Source of the DNA: Mycolicibacter senuensis
GTDB lineage: Bacteria > Actinomycetota > Actinomycetes > Mycobacteriales > Mycobacteriaceae
Direction: 5' to 3'
Assembly (NCBI RefSeq): GCF_003284925.1
Contig: NZ_QMEX01000001.1
Span: 124,001-188,000, forward strand
Length of the DNA: 64,000 nt
A program made the position numbers and the translations under genes. Positions within the stretch are counted from its first letter, which is position 1, and every line of letters starts with the position of its first letter. Shown here piece by piece: positions 8,620 through 17,813 of the stretch. Under the pieces are notes generated by a model, which was not told the origin of the DNA, searched no databases, and saw nothing but the letters and a program-made list of their open reading frames with translations.

Positions 8620-11600
8620 ATGGCCACAACTACCATCAAGACGCCGCCCCGGCAGATTCCGGAGCTGAGCAACGCCACGATCGACGTCCCACCGCCGGAT
8701 CCGCTGCCCGAGCAGAAGAAGGGGCCGCTGATTCTGCGGCTCGCGCCGCTGCTGATCGTCGGCATCATGCTGCTGTTCGTGGTGATGATGTTCGCGACCG
8801 GCGCCGGTCAGATGTCACCGCGCATGCTGATGATGCCGTTGGGCATGATGATGATGTCGATGGCCTACCTGGGCACCGGCGGTCACGGTGGCGGACCGAT
8901 GACCGACATCGACTCCACCCGCAGCAACTATCAGCTCAAGCTGCGGGAGCAGCGCACTATCGCGCACCATGTCGGTGAGGGAATCCACCGGCTGCACACG
9001 ATGACCTACCCGCATCCGTTGATGTTGGCCTCACGTGCCGGTCTGCCCGGTATGTGGTCGATTCGGCCGGGGGACTCCAAGCTGTTGCCAGGCAAGCAGG
9101 AGAAGGACGCGCCGGAAGCGTTGCGTGCCTGGCTCACCAGCAGAATCGGTGTGGGTATCACGAAGTTGCTGCCGAGCATCGTTGAGCCGGGGACCGAGAT
9201 TCCAGAGCGCCTCGAGCCGGTGACCGCTGGGGCGTTCCGGCGGTTCCTGCGCACGCAGAAGTTCATCACCAACTGCCCGCTGGGGATCAGCTTGGCTGAG
9301 CAGGAGGCCTACAGCTTCCGGGGTGACCCGGCCGCGACGCCGGAGGCTGCGGCGAAGTCCGTTGCGAACACTCTGGCGCTGGGTCGGGCGATGGTGTGCT
9401 CGCTGGCCTATAACCACTCGCCCAACGATCTGGCGATTGGGATCATCTGCGAGGCCGGCGTGCGGTCGCGGTGGGACTGGATGAAGTGGTTGCCCAACAA
9501 CCAGGACCCGCGGCGTAACGACAAGGCCGGTTCGGCGCGTTACGCATGGGAGTCGGTGGCTGAGTTCGTCGCCGACACGGGGTCGTCGGCGAGCGAGGGA
9601 ACGCACCTGATCGTGTTCGTCGACACCCCGAGCCACGATGTGTCGCTGCCTCCTGGGTGGACTCGGGCGCAGACCACGTTTGTCGTACTCAATGCTCCCA
9701 GTGAGTCGTTGACGAACAAGCAGGGCCGCTTCCATGTGTCGGCGAACGGGGAGTTCGCGACGCCACGGCAGATGCGGTTGGCTCACGCTGATGCACTGTC
9801 GGTGACCCAGGCGAGGGTGATTGCCCAGAAGATGAGCCGGTTCCGGCCGCCGAATTGGTCCCGCGACGACCGCGGTGGCGATGTCGAGGTGTCGGGCACC
9901 AAGCAGAGCTACTTCGACGTGCTGGGAATCAAGGACCTCGAGACATGGGACCCCCGGGCGCAGTGGGAGGCTAACGCGATCGACTCTCACTTCGAGATCC
10001 CGGTCGGCTTCGTGCACGACGGGAAGTCGGTCACCTCGGAAGTGTTCAAGATGGACTTCGCTGAAGCGTCGTTGCGTGGCACCGGCCCGCACGGCGTTAT
10101 CCAGGGTATGACGGGCTCCGGCAAGAGCTTCCTGCTGATGGGGCTGGTCGGGTCGCTGTGCACGACGTTCGGGCCCGACAAGATCAACCTGATCCTGATG
10201 GACTTCAAGGGCGGGACCGCATTCCGGCGCTTCGAGCGGATGCCACACGTGACGGCCAACATCAGCAACCTCGATAACGCCGCCGATCTGGTTGCCCGCA
10301 CCGGTGTTGTCCTCGAGGGCGAGATCCGCCGGCGCGAGCTGCTGATGGATGAATACGACTGCAAGGACATCGTCGAGTACCGCAAAAAGCGGGCCAAGAA
10401 CCCGGACAAGTTCCCGCCGCTGCCGGAGCTGTTCGTCATCATGGATGAGTTCCGGGAGTACATGCAGATGAACCCTGATGTGCTGCGGGTGTTCATCCGG
10501 ATCGGTACGGTCGGGCGTGGTTGGGGCATCCATGTGTGGCCGTGCTCGCAGGTGGTGGATATGACGCTGCTGCGTGATCTTCAGAACCACATCACCTTCG
10601 GTATCTCGCTGCGGGCCAGCGACACTGGCAGCTCGCGTGGCGTGATCGGTACCGACGAGGCGGCATCGTTGCCGATGGGTGAAGGCCAGGCCATCGCGCT
10701 GCGCAAAACCCGCAAGAACCCCGACGACCCCGAGCGGGTGCGCTTCCAGGGGTTCAACGTCGAGCAGCCCTACATCGCGCCGACCCGGGAGGCGGCGAAG
10801 CGTCACGAGGCTGCGTCGCGGGGCGCCGGACGCAAGGACCGCCTGTCTGATTTCACCCTGCAGAACGCATTCAGTAGTCATGAGGATGTCGAATCCGACG
10901 CGAAGCGTGGGGAAGTCGCGCCCATCGTGGGTGATCTCGACGACCTGCCGAAGATGAAGGATGCCCTCATCGATCGGATCGGGCAGTTCCAGGACATCAA
11001 AGCATTGCAGCTGTGGCAACCCACTCTGCGGGGACCCATCAGCTACGCCGACGTGAAGGTGGCCCCTGCGGGATCGCAGCGCCTGGAATTCCAGATCGGT
11101 ATCACCGACGCGCCGTTCGAGCACGCCCGTGTGCCGTACGTGATCCGGCCGGAGGACTCCGGGGCTCACATTCGCATCGTGGGACAGGCCGGGTCTGGTC
11201 GGTCAACGGCGGTCGAGGCGATCATTGGTGGTGCCGCACAGGCATATTCGCCGCAGTTCTGCTCGTTCTACATCATCGACTACTCCGGGGCGAAACTGTC
11301 GGAGATGGCGGAAATGCCCAACGTCGGTGGGTACACCCAGAAGATCGACGAAGACGCGATCAACCGGTTCATCGGAGAGTTCTTCCGAGTGCTGGCGATC
11401 CGTGAGAGGGAGTTCGGGCGGCGCCGGGTGGCCACACTCGACGATTACTTCGCCGACCGGGCGAAGGCTCCGACCGAGGGGGACCCGTATGGACACATGT
11501 TCCTGGTGTTCGACGGCTTCACTGGGTACCTCGCCGACAACGAGGGCGCCAAGGAATCACTGCTGCGACTGCTGGAAGGCGGTGCCCGCTACGGACTGCA

Positions 11601-12816
11601 CGTGGTGGTGACTGCGCAGGCCAACGCAGAGATCCCGATGAAGATGCACCGGTTCTTCGGCACGACCATCCACCTGGCGGTTCAAGACCCCAACGAGTCG
11701 TTCGTGACCGGCGCGACCAAGGCCATGGTGGTCGGCCTGCCCAGTGATCAGCCGGGCCGATGCATCGACTTCACCCGGATGCTCGAAGCCCGCATCGTCG
11801 TTCCGCAGTTCGAGGCCATCGAGGCCATCGGCGAGGAACGCGGCATGGCCAAGTACGACAATCGAGCCAACTACTCGGCGGGAATCGGGCGTTTCGTGGC
11901 CGCAATGCAAGCACGCTACCCGGAGCCGGAGCGGCGCGCCGTGCAGGTCCGGCCGGCGCCGCCGAAGATCGACTACCAGATCATCTGGGATCTTTACCAC
12001 GGCTACGCCCAGCAGATCGCTGCGTCGACGCCGCAGGTTCCTGGTCGGCGATTCGCGCTGGACCGGCATCTGCCGTTCGCGATCAGCACCGAGGACCTGC
12101 GGGTGATCACCGTGCCCGATCACACCTCTCCGCACCTGCTGGCCGTCGGGGATACCAAGTCGGGCAAGACAACCCTGCTGCGGGCCTTGATCAACTCGGT
12201 CGTGCAGCAGTTCACCCCCGAGGAAGCTCAGATAGTGATCATCGAGTCGCGCTATGACCTGCTCACCGAGCAGGAGAAGCTCGCCGAGAATGGCTATCTG
12301 ATGGCCTACGCCGACAAGAACTCGTTGCCCGATGCTGTCGCCAAGGTGAAGGAGGCTATCGAGCCGCGGTTCCCGAGCCTCGACCAGGGCGCGCAGCTCT
12401 CGGCTGAGGCGGTACGCAACCGCAGCTGGTACACCGGCCCGGAGGTGTTCGTCTTCGTCGACAACGTGTTGTCGTTCACCGGTGCCGGGTTCTCGGTCAA
12501 TTCCCCGCTGGATCCGCTGCTAGAGCTGATGTCGCGCAACGACCTTGGCTTGCACGTCTACGCAACGGGTCCCGCGCAGGGATTCGGAGGTATGCGGCAG
12601 ACGAACAAGCTCTACAAGGCGCTGGGAGAGGCCAACAGCACCACGTTGATGCTGTCCGGTCCGGCGGCGGAGGGCACCATCTGGCCTAACAGTGGTATCA
12701 AGTTCGCCCTGCGTCGTCCTGGGCAGGCAGCGGTCGTGGATCCGATGGACATGAAGCCCGAGGTCGTGCAGATCGGCTTGGCGCGGCCCTGGGACGAGGA
12801 CAACGTCCAGCGGTAG
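8620..12816 (+). CDS. eccC: EccC, type VII secretion FtsK/SpoIIIE ATPase
   Basis: 1398 aa, a single-chain EccC. Two membrane helices at about 30-85 precede a stalk and three ATPase domains. Walker A motifs are GMTGSGKSF (about 496), GQAGSGRST (about 854) and GDTKSGKTT (about 1176). Walker B-like strands are VIMDEFRE (about 605), LVFDGF (about 962) and VFVDN (about 1275). The second domain has Arg in place of the Walker A Lys, so it may bind but not hydrolyse ATP. EccC is the motor that recognises substrates with a C-terminal export signal. A run of methionines lies in the second membrane helix. Start ATG at 8620 follows a gap of 65 bases after eccB. Confidence 0.95.
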   Translation: MATTTIKTPPRQIPELSNATIDVPPPDPLPEQKKGPLILRLAPLLIVGIMLLFVVMMFATGAGQMSPRMLMMPLGMMMMSMAYLGTGGHGGGPMTDIDSTRSNYQLKLREQRTIAHHVGEGIHRLHTMTYPHPLMLASRAGLPGMWSIRPGDSKLLPGKQEKDAPEALRAWLTSRIGVGITKLLPSIVEPGTEIPERLEPVTAGAFRRFLRTQKFITNCPLGISLAEQEAYSFRGDPAATPEAAAKSVANTLALGRAMVCSLAYNHSPNDLAIGIICEAGVRSRWDWMKWLPNNQDPRRNDKAGSARYAWESVAEFVADTGSSASEGTHLIVFVDTPSHDVSLPPGWTRAQTTFVVLNAPSESLTNKQGRFHVSANGEFATPRQMRLAHADALSVTQARVIAQKMSRFRPPNWSRDDRGGDVEVSGTKQSYFDVLGIKDLETWDPRAQWEANAIDSHFEIPVGFVHDGKSVTSEVFKMDFAEASLRGTGPHGVIQGMTGSGKSFLLMGLVGSLCTTFGPDKINLILMDFKGGTAFRRFERMPHVTANISNLDNAADLVARTGVVLEGEIRRRELLMDEYDCKDIVEYRKKRAKNPDKFPPLPELFVIMDEFREYMQMNPDVLRVFIRIGTVGRGWGIHVWPCSQVVDMTLLRDLQNHITFGISLRASDTGSSRGVIGTDEAASLPMGEGQAIALRKTRKNPDDPERVRFQGFNVEQPYIAPTREAAKRHEAASRGAGRKDRLSDFTLQNAFSSHEDVESDAKRGEVAPIVGDLDDLPKMKDALIDRIGQFQDIKALQLWQPTLRGPISYADVKVAPAGSQRLEFQIGITDAPFEHARVPYVIRPEDSGAHIRIVGQAGSGRSTAVEAIIGGAAQAYSPQFCSFYIIDYSGAKLSEMAEMPNVGGYTQKIDEDAINRFIGEFFRVLAIREREFGRRRVATLDDYFADRAKAPTEGDPYGHMFLVFDGFTGYLADNEGAKESLLRLLEGGARYGLHVVVTAQANAEIPMKMHRFFGTTIHLAVQDPNESFVTGATKAMVVGLPSDQPGRCIDFTRMLEARIVVPQFEAIEAIGEERGMAKYDNRANYSAGIGRFVAAMQARYPEPERRAVQVRPAPPKIDYQIIWDLYHGYAQQIAASTPQVPGRRFALDRHLPFAISTEDLRVITVPDHTSPHLLAVGDTKSGKTTLLRALINSVVQQFTPEEAQIVIIESRYDLLTEQEKLAENGYLMAYADKNSLPDAVAKVKEAIEPRFPSLDQGAQLSAEAVRNRSWYTGPEVFVFVDNVLSFTGAGFSVNSPLDPLLELMSRNDLGLHVYATGPAQGFGGMRQTNKLYKALGEANSTTLMLSGPAAEGTIWPNSGIKFALRRPGQAAVVDPMDMKPEVVQIGLARPWDEDNVQR

Positions 12817-12830
12817 CCCACGGTGCGCTG

Positions 12831-12881
12831 ACGGCCCTCGTTATGCCACCACGCTCGTGCGGGTGAGATAGCGGGGGCCGT
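12831..12881. terminator. bidirectional terminator hairpin, eccC/convergent gene
   Basis: Arms 12831-12844 and 12868-12881 pair at 12 of 14 positions around a 23-base loop that can itself fold. It sits exactly between the eccC stop and the stop of the converging gene at 12901. Terminator function is inferred from position and structure. Confidence 0.55.
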
Positions 12882-12900
12882 TGCAGCTGAGGCGGATTGG

Positions 12901-13629
12901 TTAGGCGCTGACCGGTGTCGGTTCGCCGGCGGCGTTGGCTTCAGCGAGACGACTGTAGAGGACCTGGGCGTAGCGGCCTGCGTAGTTCTCGATGACGTCG
13001 AGGTACTCGTTGAGCTTTGCGATGTCGCCGTCGTCAATGTCGAACTCATAGAGGTGCAAATGCCGGCGTACCAGGTCCGCGTTGTCGGCGTCGAGCGTGG
13101 ACATCATGTGGTTCACGCCGTGGTAGCGGGCATGGTTGATCTCGAACTCGCTGGGCGGCTCAGGATCGACGTCGGGGATGTAGGCGGGTAGGTCGATGAC
13201 GGTGAGCTGCCCCTTGGTGAAGCTGCCACCAGTTTGTGAATCCCGTCGCGACTCGTCGATGATTTTCACGGTTTGCCCGGGCATTCGATGTTTGACGATC
13301 AATGTCAGGTGCTTATCGGGTTCTCCGGGAATGGATTTGGTATCTAGGTCGACCTCGAAATTCTTGGTGGTGTCATCGAACGTGCGCGCCCATCGGATGC
13401 GTCCGGAGGTGAGGCGGGCGTAGCCGGGCTCGGTGCTGCGATGGACGTAGACGTACTGACTGCGGTTGGTCAGCGCCCAGAAACTGGCGTGCGGCGCCTC
13501 GGCGTTCGCCCACACCGTGGAGTCCTTGGTGAGGAATCCACGGCGCGACAGTTCGGCGAAGTCGATGAAGCATTGCGACAGCACACCCGCCTCTGCGCCG
13601 GCCGGGCTGGCGTAGATGTATGCCTTCAT
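12901..13629 (-). CDS. hypothetical protein (242 aa)
   Basis: 242 aa from the ATG at 13629. The frame is open further upstream, but that extension would cross the inverted repeat at 13642-13663 and is low-complexity arginine/proline. The product is soluble, acidic, with a beta-rich N-terminal two thirds and a helical C-terminus (AKLNEYLDVIENYAGRYAQV). I do not recognise a family. It converges on eccC and is divergent from the type IV operon, in the position often held by a transfer regulator or oriT-processing factor; that role is only inference. Confidence 0.65.
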   Translation of the reverse strand: MKAYIYASPAGAEAGVLSQCFIDFAELSRRGFLTKDSTVWANAEAPHASFWALTNRSQYVYVHRSTEPGYARLTSGRIRWARTFDDTTKNFEVDLDTKSIPGEPDKHLTLIVKHRMPGQTVKIIDESRRDSQTGGSFTKGQLTVIDLPAYIPDVDPEPPSEFEINHARYHGVNHMMSTLDADNADLVRRHLHLYEFDIDDGDIAKLNEYLDVIENYAGRYAQVLYSRLAEANAAGEPTPVSA

Positions 13630-13641
13630 GATGCCGAGAGT

Positions 13642-13663
13642 AAGACGTGGATAACCACGTCTT
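13642..13663. repeat. perfect inverted repeat, 9-bp arms
   Basis: AAGACGTGG-ATAA-CCACGTCTT: two 9-base arms with a 4-base spacer, 12 bases upstream of the ATG at 13629. The sequence differs from the TAAAC-type palindrome, so it would be read by another protein. It may be an autoregulatory operator for the gene at 12901-13629 or part of an origin of transfer. Confidence 0.65.
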
Positions 13664-14457
13664 CGGCCGCGACGCGGCGAGGTGGGGCTTTTCTCGGGCC
13701 TGGGCTGCGGCAGGGCTTCGGTGGCGGCGGGGGGTAGCGCTGACCGGGTTATGTACACGGCGCGCAAGCTAGGCCGGGGCCGGGGCCGGGGCGGGTGAAG
13801 GTCAGGGACCGCGGCCAGCCTGTGGCGGGACCAGGGCCGCAGTGGGGGAGCGGTGGTGCATCAACGGTGCAGGCTGAGGGCGGTGTGGCAGTCCACGGGC
13901 TGGGCGCACGCGGGGGCAGGGGATGGGGGTGTGCCGGGGCGCAGTCAGGGGCGCGAACGTGGAGGGCAATAGCCTGCGGGCTGTTGTCTCGGGCCGTATC
14001 GGGGGAGGCCTCGGGGACGTTTCGGGTCAGGGCCTGGCCGTGGGCGGCCCGTGGGCGCTGGACCCCAGCAGGCGGGCCGTTTGTGGGGCATGCACCGACG
14101 CGGTCTTGCGGTGCGCCGCACAGGGCGGTACGGCTCGTCAGACCGGTGGCGGGGTTCAGTGGCCGGTGTCGATGCGACGCCGGAGATCGTATCGTCGGCC
14201 GCGACTGGGGGTTGAGGGTTTGCCTGGGCCGGCCCAGGGCCCGGCGGGCGAAGACGTGCTATGCCCGGCGTATTCCGTCCGACTGGAGCTGCGCCGAGGG
14301 CCGGAGGCATTAGGCGGCGAAGTTTTCGGGGTCGGCATGTTTCGCCGCTCAAATCGGCTTTGTGTGCGTGTTACTTTCGCGATAACCCCAGATAGTTGGG
14401 TGTGTCGGGAGCAGTTAGCTGACGCAAGGGGACCAAGGGAATTCGGGAGGGAATCTC
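13664..14457 (+). other. long gene-free region upstream of the type IV operon
   Basis: About 800 bases in which I see no convincing gene: the plus-strand open frames lack good starts, have poor composition and run into the gene at 14458 in the wrong frame. The plus strand is very G-rich for its first 650 bases. An AT-richer patch at about 14340-14400 (AAATCGGC, GTTACTTTCGCGATAAC, AGATAGTTGGG) looks like a promoter for the operon that starts at 14458. The region could hold oriT or a long regulatory leader. Nothing in it proves either. Confidence 0.4.
13776..13795 (+). repeat. G-quadruplex motif in a GGCCGG tandem repeat
   Basis: Four G runs (13776-13779, 13782-13785, 13788-13791, 13793-13795) separated by loops of two, two and one base make a textbook quadruplex sequence on the plus strand. 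It arises from about 3.5 copies of the hexamer GGCCGG starting at 13772. It lies in the gene-free region near the start of the type IV operon. Confidence 0.7.
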
Positions 14458-14829
14458 ATGATGACACTGCTCTACCAGACCATGTCGCTGCTGGCGAACG
14501 CCCCGTCCGGATCGGTGCGTGTCCTCGCAGACATCAGCAGCGCCGGCGACGGCACCTCCAACGGGGCGATCATGAGGATAGTCCTCAAGGGCCAAGCGAT
14601 CCTGTGCATCGTGACCACCGGCTGGTTCGGGTGGAAGGTCTTCGGCGTCTACACCGAGAAGTCCGGAGGGCAACCCTCAGGCCCGGGCGGTGGTGGCGGT
14701 GGCGGTGGCGGACAGAAGAAGAAGCTGGTCGATGAACTGACGCACTTCGCGCTCGCGCTGGGCCTGATCGTGTCGGCGTATCCGATTACCGACATCGTCT
14801 TGGATGTCTTTGGCGGGCTGATGAACTGA
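14458..14829 (+). CDS. small two-helix membrane protein, VirB2/TrbC-like position
   Basis: 123 aa starting at the ATG at 14458 (a second ATG follows at 14461); GGGAGGGAATCTC lies just upstream. Two hydrophobic helices (about 40-62 and 98-120) are joined by a cytosol-type loop with a run of nine glycines and then KKK. Size, topology and place directly ahead of PrgI/VirB3- and VirB4-like genes fit a VirB2-like pilin or small channel subunit of the type IV system. There is no diagnostic motif, so the assignment is contextual. Confidence 0.6.
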   Translation: MMTLLYQTMSLLANAPSGSVRVLADISSAGDGTSNGAIMRIVLKGQAILCIVTTGWFGWKVFGVYTEKSGGQPSGPGGGGGGGGGQKKKLVDELTHFALALGLIVSAYPITDIVLDVFGGLMN

Positions 14830-14859
14830 CGAGCCCACAAGGACTAAAAAGGGGGGTTG

Positions 14860-15168
14860 GTGAAGGCGTTTCGCGTGTTCAACGATGTCGACCAGGTCGA
14901 TGTCGAATGGACGATCCTGGGACTGCGGTGGCGGATGCCGTCGATGATCTGCCTGATCGGCGCACTGCTGTTCGGCGTGATCGTCACGCGCGCGGTGTCC
15001 TACTGGGTGGGTGTGCCGATCGGTGTGCTCGGGGCGCTGCTGGTAATTCGCCTGGTGGGGGCGGTCAACGCCATGGACCCCGGCGGGCACTTGCATGAAT
15101 TCACCCAGTTGGGCCTTCTTCTACGAACTTGGGCTCGACCTGTGATCGACAACTCTGGGAGACGTTGA
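14860..15168 (+). CDS. PrgI/VirB3-like small membrane protein
   Basis: 102 aa from the GTG at 14860 (a TTG at 14857 is also possible) after a GGGGGG stretch. An N-terminal segment VFNDVDQVDVEW is followed by paired hydrophobic helices (about 27-65) and a short amphipathic tail. This is the layout of PrgI/VirB3-type proteins that anchor VirB4 at the membrane. Its stop TGA overlaps the ATG of the VirB4-like gene at 15168. No enzymatic motif is present. Confidence 0.65.
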   Translation: MKAFRVFNDVDQVDVEWTILGLRWRMPSMICLIGALLFGVIVTRAVSYWVGVPIGVLGALLVIRLVGAVNAMDPGGHLHEFTQLGLLLRTWARPVIDNSGRR

Positions 15169-17813
15169 TGGGCGACTACTTTCCTCGAATCACCCGCCGG
15201 ATAGGCAATCTCATCTACAACAGCGACGGAACGGTGTGGGCGAACTACCTGCTGCGCGGGATCAACACCGACCCCTACCAGCCCGGCCGCATCGAGCAGT
15301 GCCAGGACGCCAACGCCGCACTGTTCACCGCCCTGTCACGACTGCACGCCGCAGACTTCCTGCTGCTGGGCATCAAAGCCCAAACCCCAGCGGATCTGAT
15401 CATGGAGCGCGCATCTGCCGGCATCCCCGGCTTCGGGGAACCGGGCCGCTACCCGGCGCTGCTGGCTCAGTACAACGCCCTGTACGCGCGGATCAACGCC
15501 GGTGAACTCGCTGAGTATCAACGGATCTACTGGCTGTCGATCGGCCTGCCGACTCATCAGTCCCTTCGCGACAAGATCTTGTCCTCGGTCGCCATCATCG
15601 ACCCTCACCAGCGCGTCGACGAGCGCATCGTCCGCTCCCTGGAGAAGCAGTATTTTGAGGCGCTACCTCGACAATTCCGGCCGATCCGCACAACGCCGGC
15701 CCACGTCCGATGGGTGTTCGACCGGGCCCGCCAGCGCGCCATCACCGTTCCAGAGCTGCCGCCTGCCGAGGCCGACCGCGCAGTCATCGATGACAGTCCA
15801 AGCTCGTTCGCGCAGATCGATATCAACAAGAACGCCGATACGGACGCTCTACTGGATGACTTGGTCGACAAGGTCGCCGACGGCGAGCCGTCGGTCGACC
15901 CGTCGGGGAAGAGCCGCGGCTGGGCAGGAGTGCTGCGCGACAATTTCGACAGCACACGCTGGGGGCGGATGCTGTCGATCGCCAACGTCGAGACCCGCAA
16001 CGCGGATTTCCCCAACGGCTACACCAGCTATCAGGTGCAGATGGGGATTGCGCAGTATCCATCGGTCGAGGGGTTCGACATCAACGCCTTCACCTACTTG
16101 GTCGACCAGGAGATCGGCTGCGACGCCGACTTCGCTCTGCGATTCCACTTCGACCAAGAGGTTCTGACCAAACGCGGGATGCGCAAGGCAATGAAGGAGC
16201 TCAACGCCGAAGCCAACGCCAACATCACCGACGAGTTCGACGGTGAGGAGTTCGCCGACCGCCGCGGCGAGATGCGTAACTTCCGGCACACCGCGAAATC
16301 CGAACGCGACCCGCGCGGGATGAAGGTCGCCGTGATGTTCAGCTTCGCCCATCAGAACCGGCCATTCCTGGAACAGCGAATCGCCGAACTGTACGCGCAC
16401 TTCGTCAAACACGACTTCACGCCGTACCTGCCGGTCGGCGGCCAGTTCGACATGTGGCAGGCGATGATGCCCGGATCCAGCTGCCCGCCGGTCGTCGAGC
16501 AGATCAAGCAGACCACCACTGCGCGCCTCTTCTCCTCCTATATTCCGGTGCGGCGCACGGTCATCGGTGATGCTATCGGGGTTCCCATCGGGATCAACGA
16601 GGAGAACGCGCTCGGCCAGATCGTGCACTGGGACATCTTCAACGCCTCAGACAAGGGCAATGCGTCGGCGACGGTCTCCGGGGCGAAGAACAAGGGTAAG
16701 TCGTACCTGATCAAGGAGATGCTTGCCTGGTTGATGGATACCGACTGCTACGCGCACGTCATCGACCAGTCCGACCATGGCGAATATATGGTGTTCGCCC
16801 AAACGCTGACCAGCACCGAGGTGATCGATGTGTTCGGCGGTGTGGACGCGCTTGGCCATCGGGTTTCGATGGATGTGCTCAAGTGCTGCGCTCCGGACGT
16901 TGCGGCGTGGCTGTTTCTGGACCTGTGGTTGCCGCTGCTGGGGCTGGAATCTGATTCTGAGGCCGCGACATTGCTGTCGGCGACCGTCGAGCCGGGGTAC
17001 CGAAAGAGCTTCGGGATCGCCTCGACCCGGGCGCTGATGAACCACCTCGAGCACGCGGTTGTCGGCGACGCAGCACGAGAGTTGGCCCGCAAGCTCAATT
17101 TCTGGGCGCGCCAGCCCTACACCCACGCTTTCATCGATCCGATCATCGACGGGGCGGTTCGCGAGCACGATCCGTTCAACGCGAGCGCGCATGCGGTCGT
17201 GTTCCGGACGCACAAGCTCAACGTGCACCGCGGCGAGAACTCGAAACCCACCGAGCCGCAACGTTTCGCGGCGATGGCGTACACGGCGGTTGCGCGGCTG
17301 ACCACTCTTCGGTTCGGTGGCATCAAGGAGCCCTGCGCCCTGGTGGGTGACGAGATGCACTTCCAGAAGGGCTCGGATGTGCTCTTGGAGTTGATCGAGC
17401 GTCCCGACAGGGTCGGTCGGCGTGCCAACAACTTCTTCATCGCCGGGGCGCAGCTCGCCAGTGACTTCGATGAGCATTACCGCCTGGTGAAACGCAAGGT
17501 GTTGTTGGGTCAGGAGACGCGTGCCAATGCCGCTGAGGCCCTGGCCTATGGTGACATGCCGCCCACCGAGCGGCTGGTGGACAGAATGGTTACGGACACC
17601 TCGCCGCTGGATCCGGACAACAACAACATGCCGATCCCGTCTCGAGCGGGGGAGGGCTGGTACAACGACGGCAACAACATCGGCAGGTTCAAGGGCCTGC
17701 CCCAGCTGTTGGCTGCTCGCCGGAAGTACGCCGACACAACTGCGTCGCGCGTCATCCGGGAAACCGACCTTCCCGGCGCGGTGGCCGAGGTGGCTGTCGG
17801 GATGCCGCGATGA
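15168..17813 (+). CDS. VirB4-like type IV secretion ATPase
   Basis: 881 aa from the ATG at 15168, which overlaps the previous stop. The N-terminal half is the VirB4 accessory region. The C-terminal half is the ATPase with a Walker A variant SGAKNKGKSY (about 503-512) and Walker B CALVGDEMHF (about 722-731). It follows the SCO6880/TraE/VirB4 type seen in actinobacterial conjugation, energising assembly and DNA transfer at the membrane. Its stop overlaps the next start by four bases. The P-loop has Asn-Lys instead of the usual small residues but retains GKS. Confident. Confidence 0.88.
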   Translation: MGDYFPRITRRIGNLIYNSDGTVWANYLLRGINTDPYQPGRIEQCQDANAALFTALSRLHAADFLLLGIKAQTPADLIMERASAGIPGFGEPGRYPALLAQYNALYARINAGELAEYQRIYWLSIGLPTHQSLRDKILSSVAIIDPHQRVDERIVRSLEKQYFEALPRQFRPIRTTPAHVRWVFDRARQRAITVPELPPAEADRAVIDDSPSSFAQIDINKNADTDALLDDLVDKVADGEPSVDPSGKSRGWAGVLRDNFDSTRWGRMLSIANVETRNADFPNGYTSYQVQMGIAQYPSVEGFDINAFTYLVDQEIGCDADFALRFHFDQEVLTKRGMRKAMKELNAEANANITDEFDGEEFADRRGEMRNFRHTAKSERDPRGMKVAVMFSFAHQNRPFLEQRIAELYAHFVKHDFTPYLPVGGQFDMWQAMMPGSSCPPVVEQIKQTTTARLFSSYIPVRRTVIGDAIGVPIGINEENALGQIVHWDIFNASDKGNASATVSGAKNKGKSYLIKEMLAWLMDTDCYAHVIDQSDHGEYMVFAQTLTSTEVIDVFGGVDALGHRVSMDVLKCCAPDVAAWLFLDLWLPLLGLESDSEAATLLSATVEPGYRKSFGIASTRALMNHLEHAVVGDAARELARKLNFWARQPYTHAFIDPIIDGAVREHDPFNASAHAVVFRTHKLNVHRGENSKPTEPQRFAAMAYTAVARLTTLRFGGIKEPCALVGDEMHFQKGSDVLLELIERPDRVGRRANNFFIAGAQLASDFDEHYRLVKRKVLLGQETRANAAEALAYGDMPPTERLVDRMVTDTSPLDPDNNNMPIPSRAGEGWYNDGNNIGRFKGLPQLLAARRKYADTTASRVIRETDLPGAVAEVAVGMPR

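Noticed and set aside
9031..11169. Open frame of 712 codons on the minus strand opposite eccC
   Set aside because: EccC is certain from its motifs; the antisense frame has arginine-rich, structureless composition.
13795..14735. Plus-strand frames of 172 and 270 codons in the gap before the type IV operon
   Set aside because: Poor composition, no ribosome site, and the longer one overlaps the membrane protein at 14458 in another frame.
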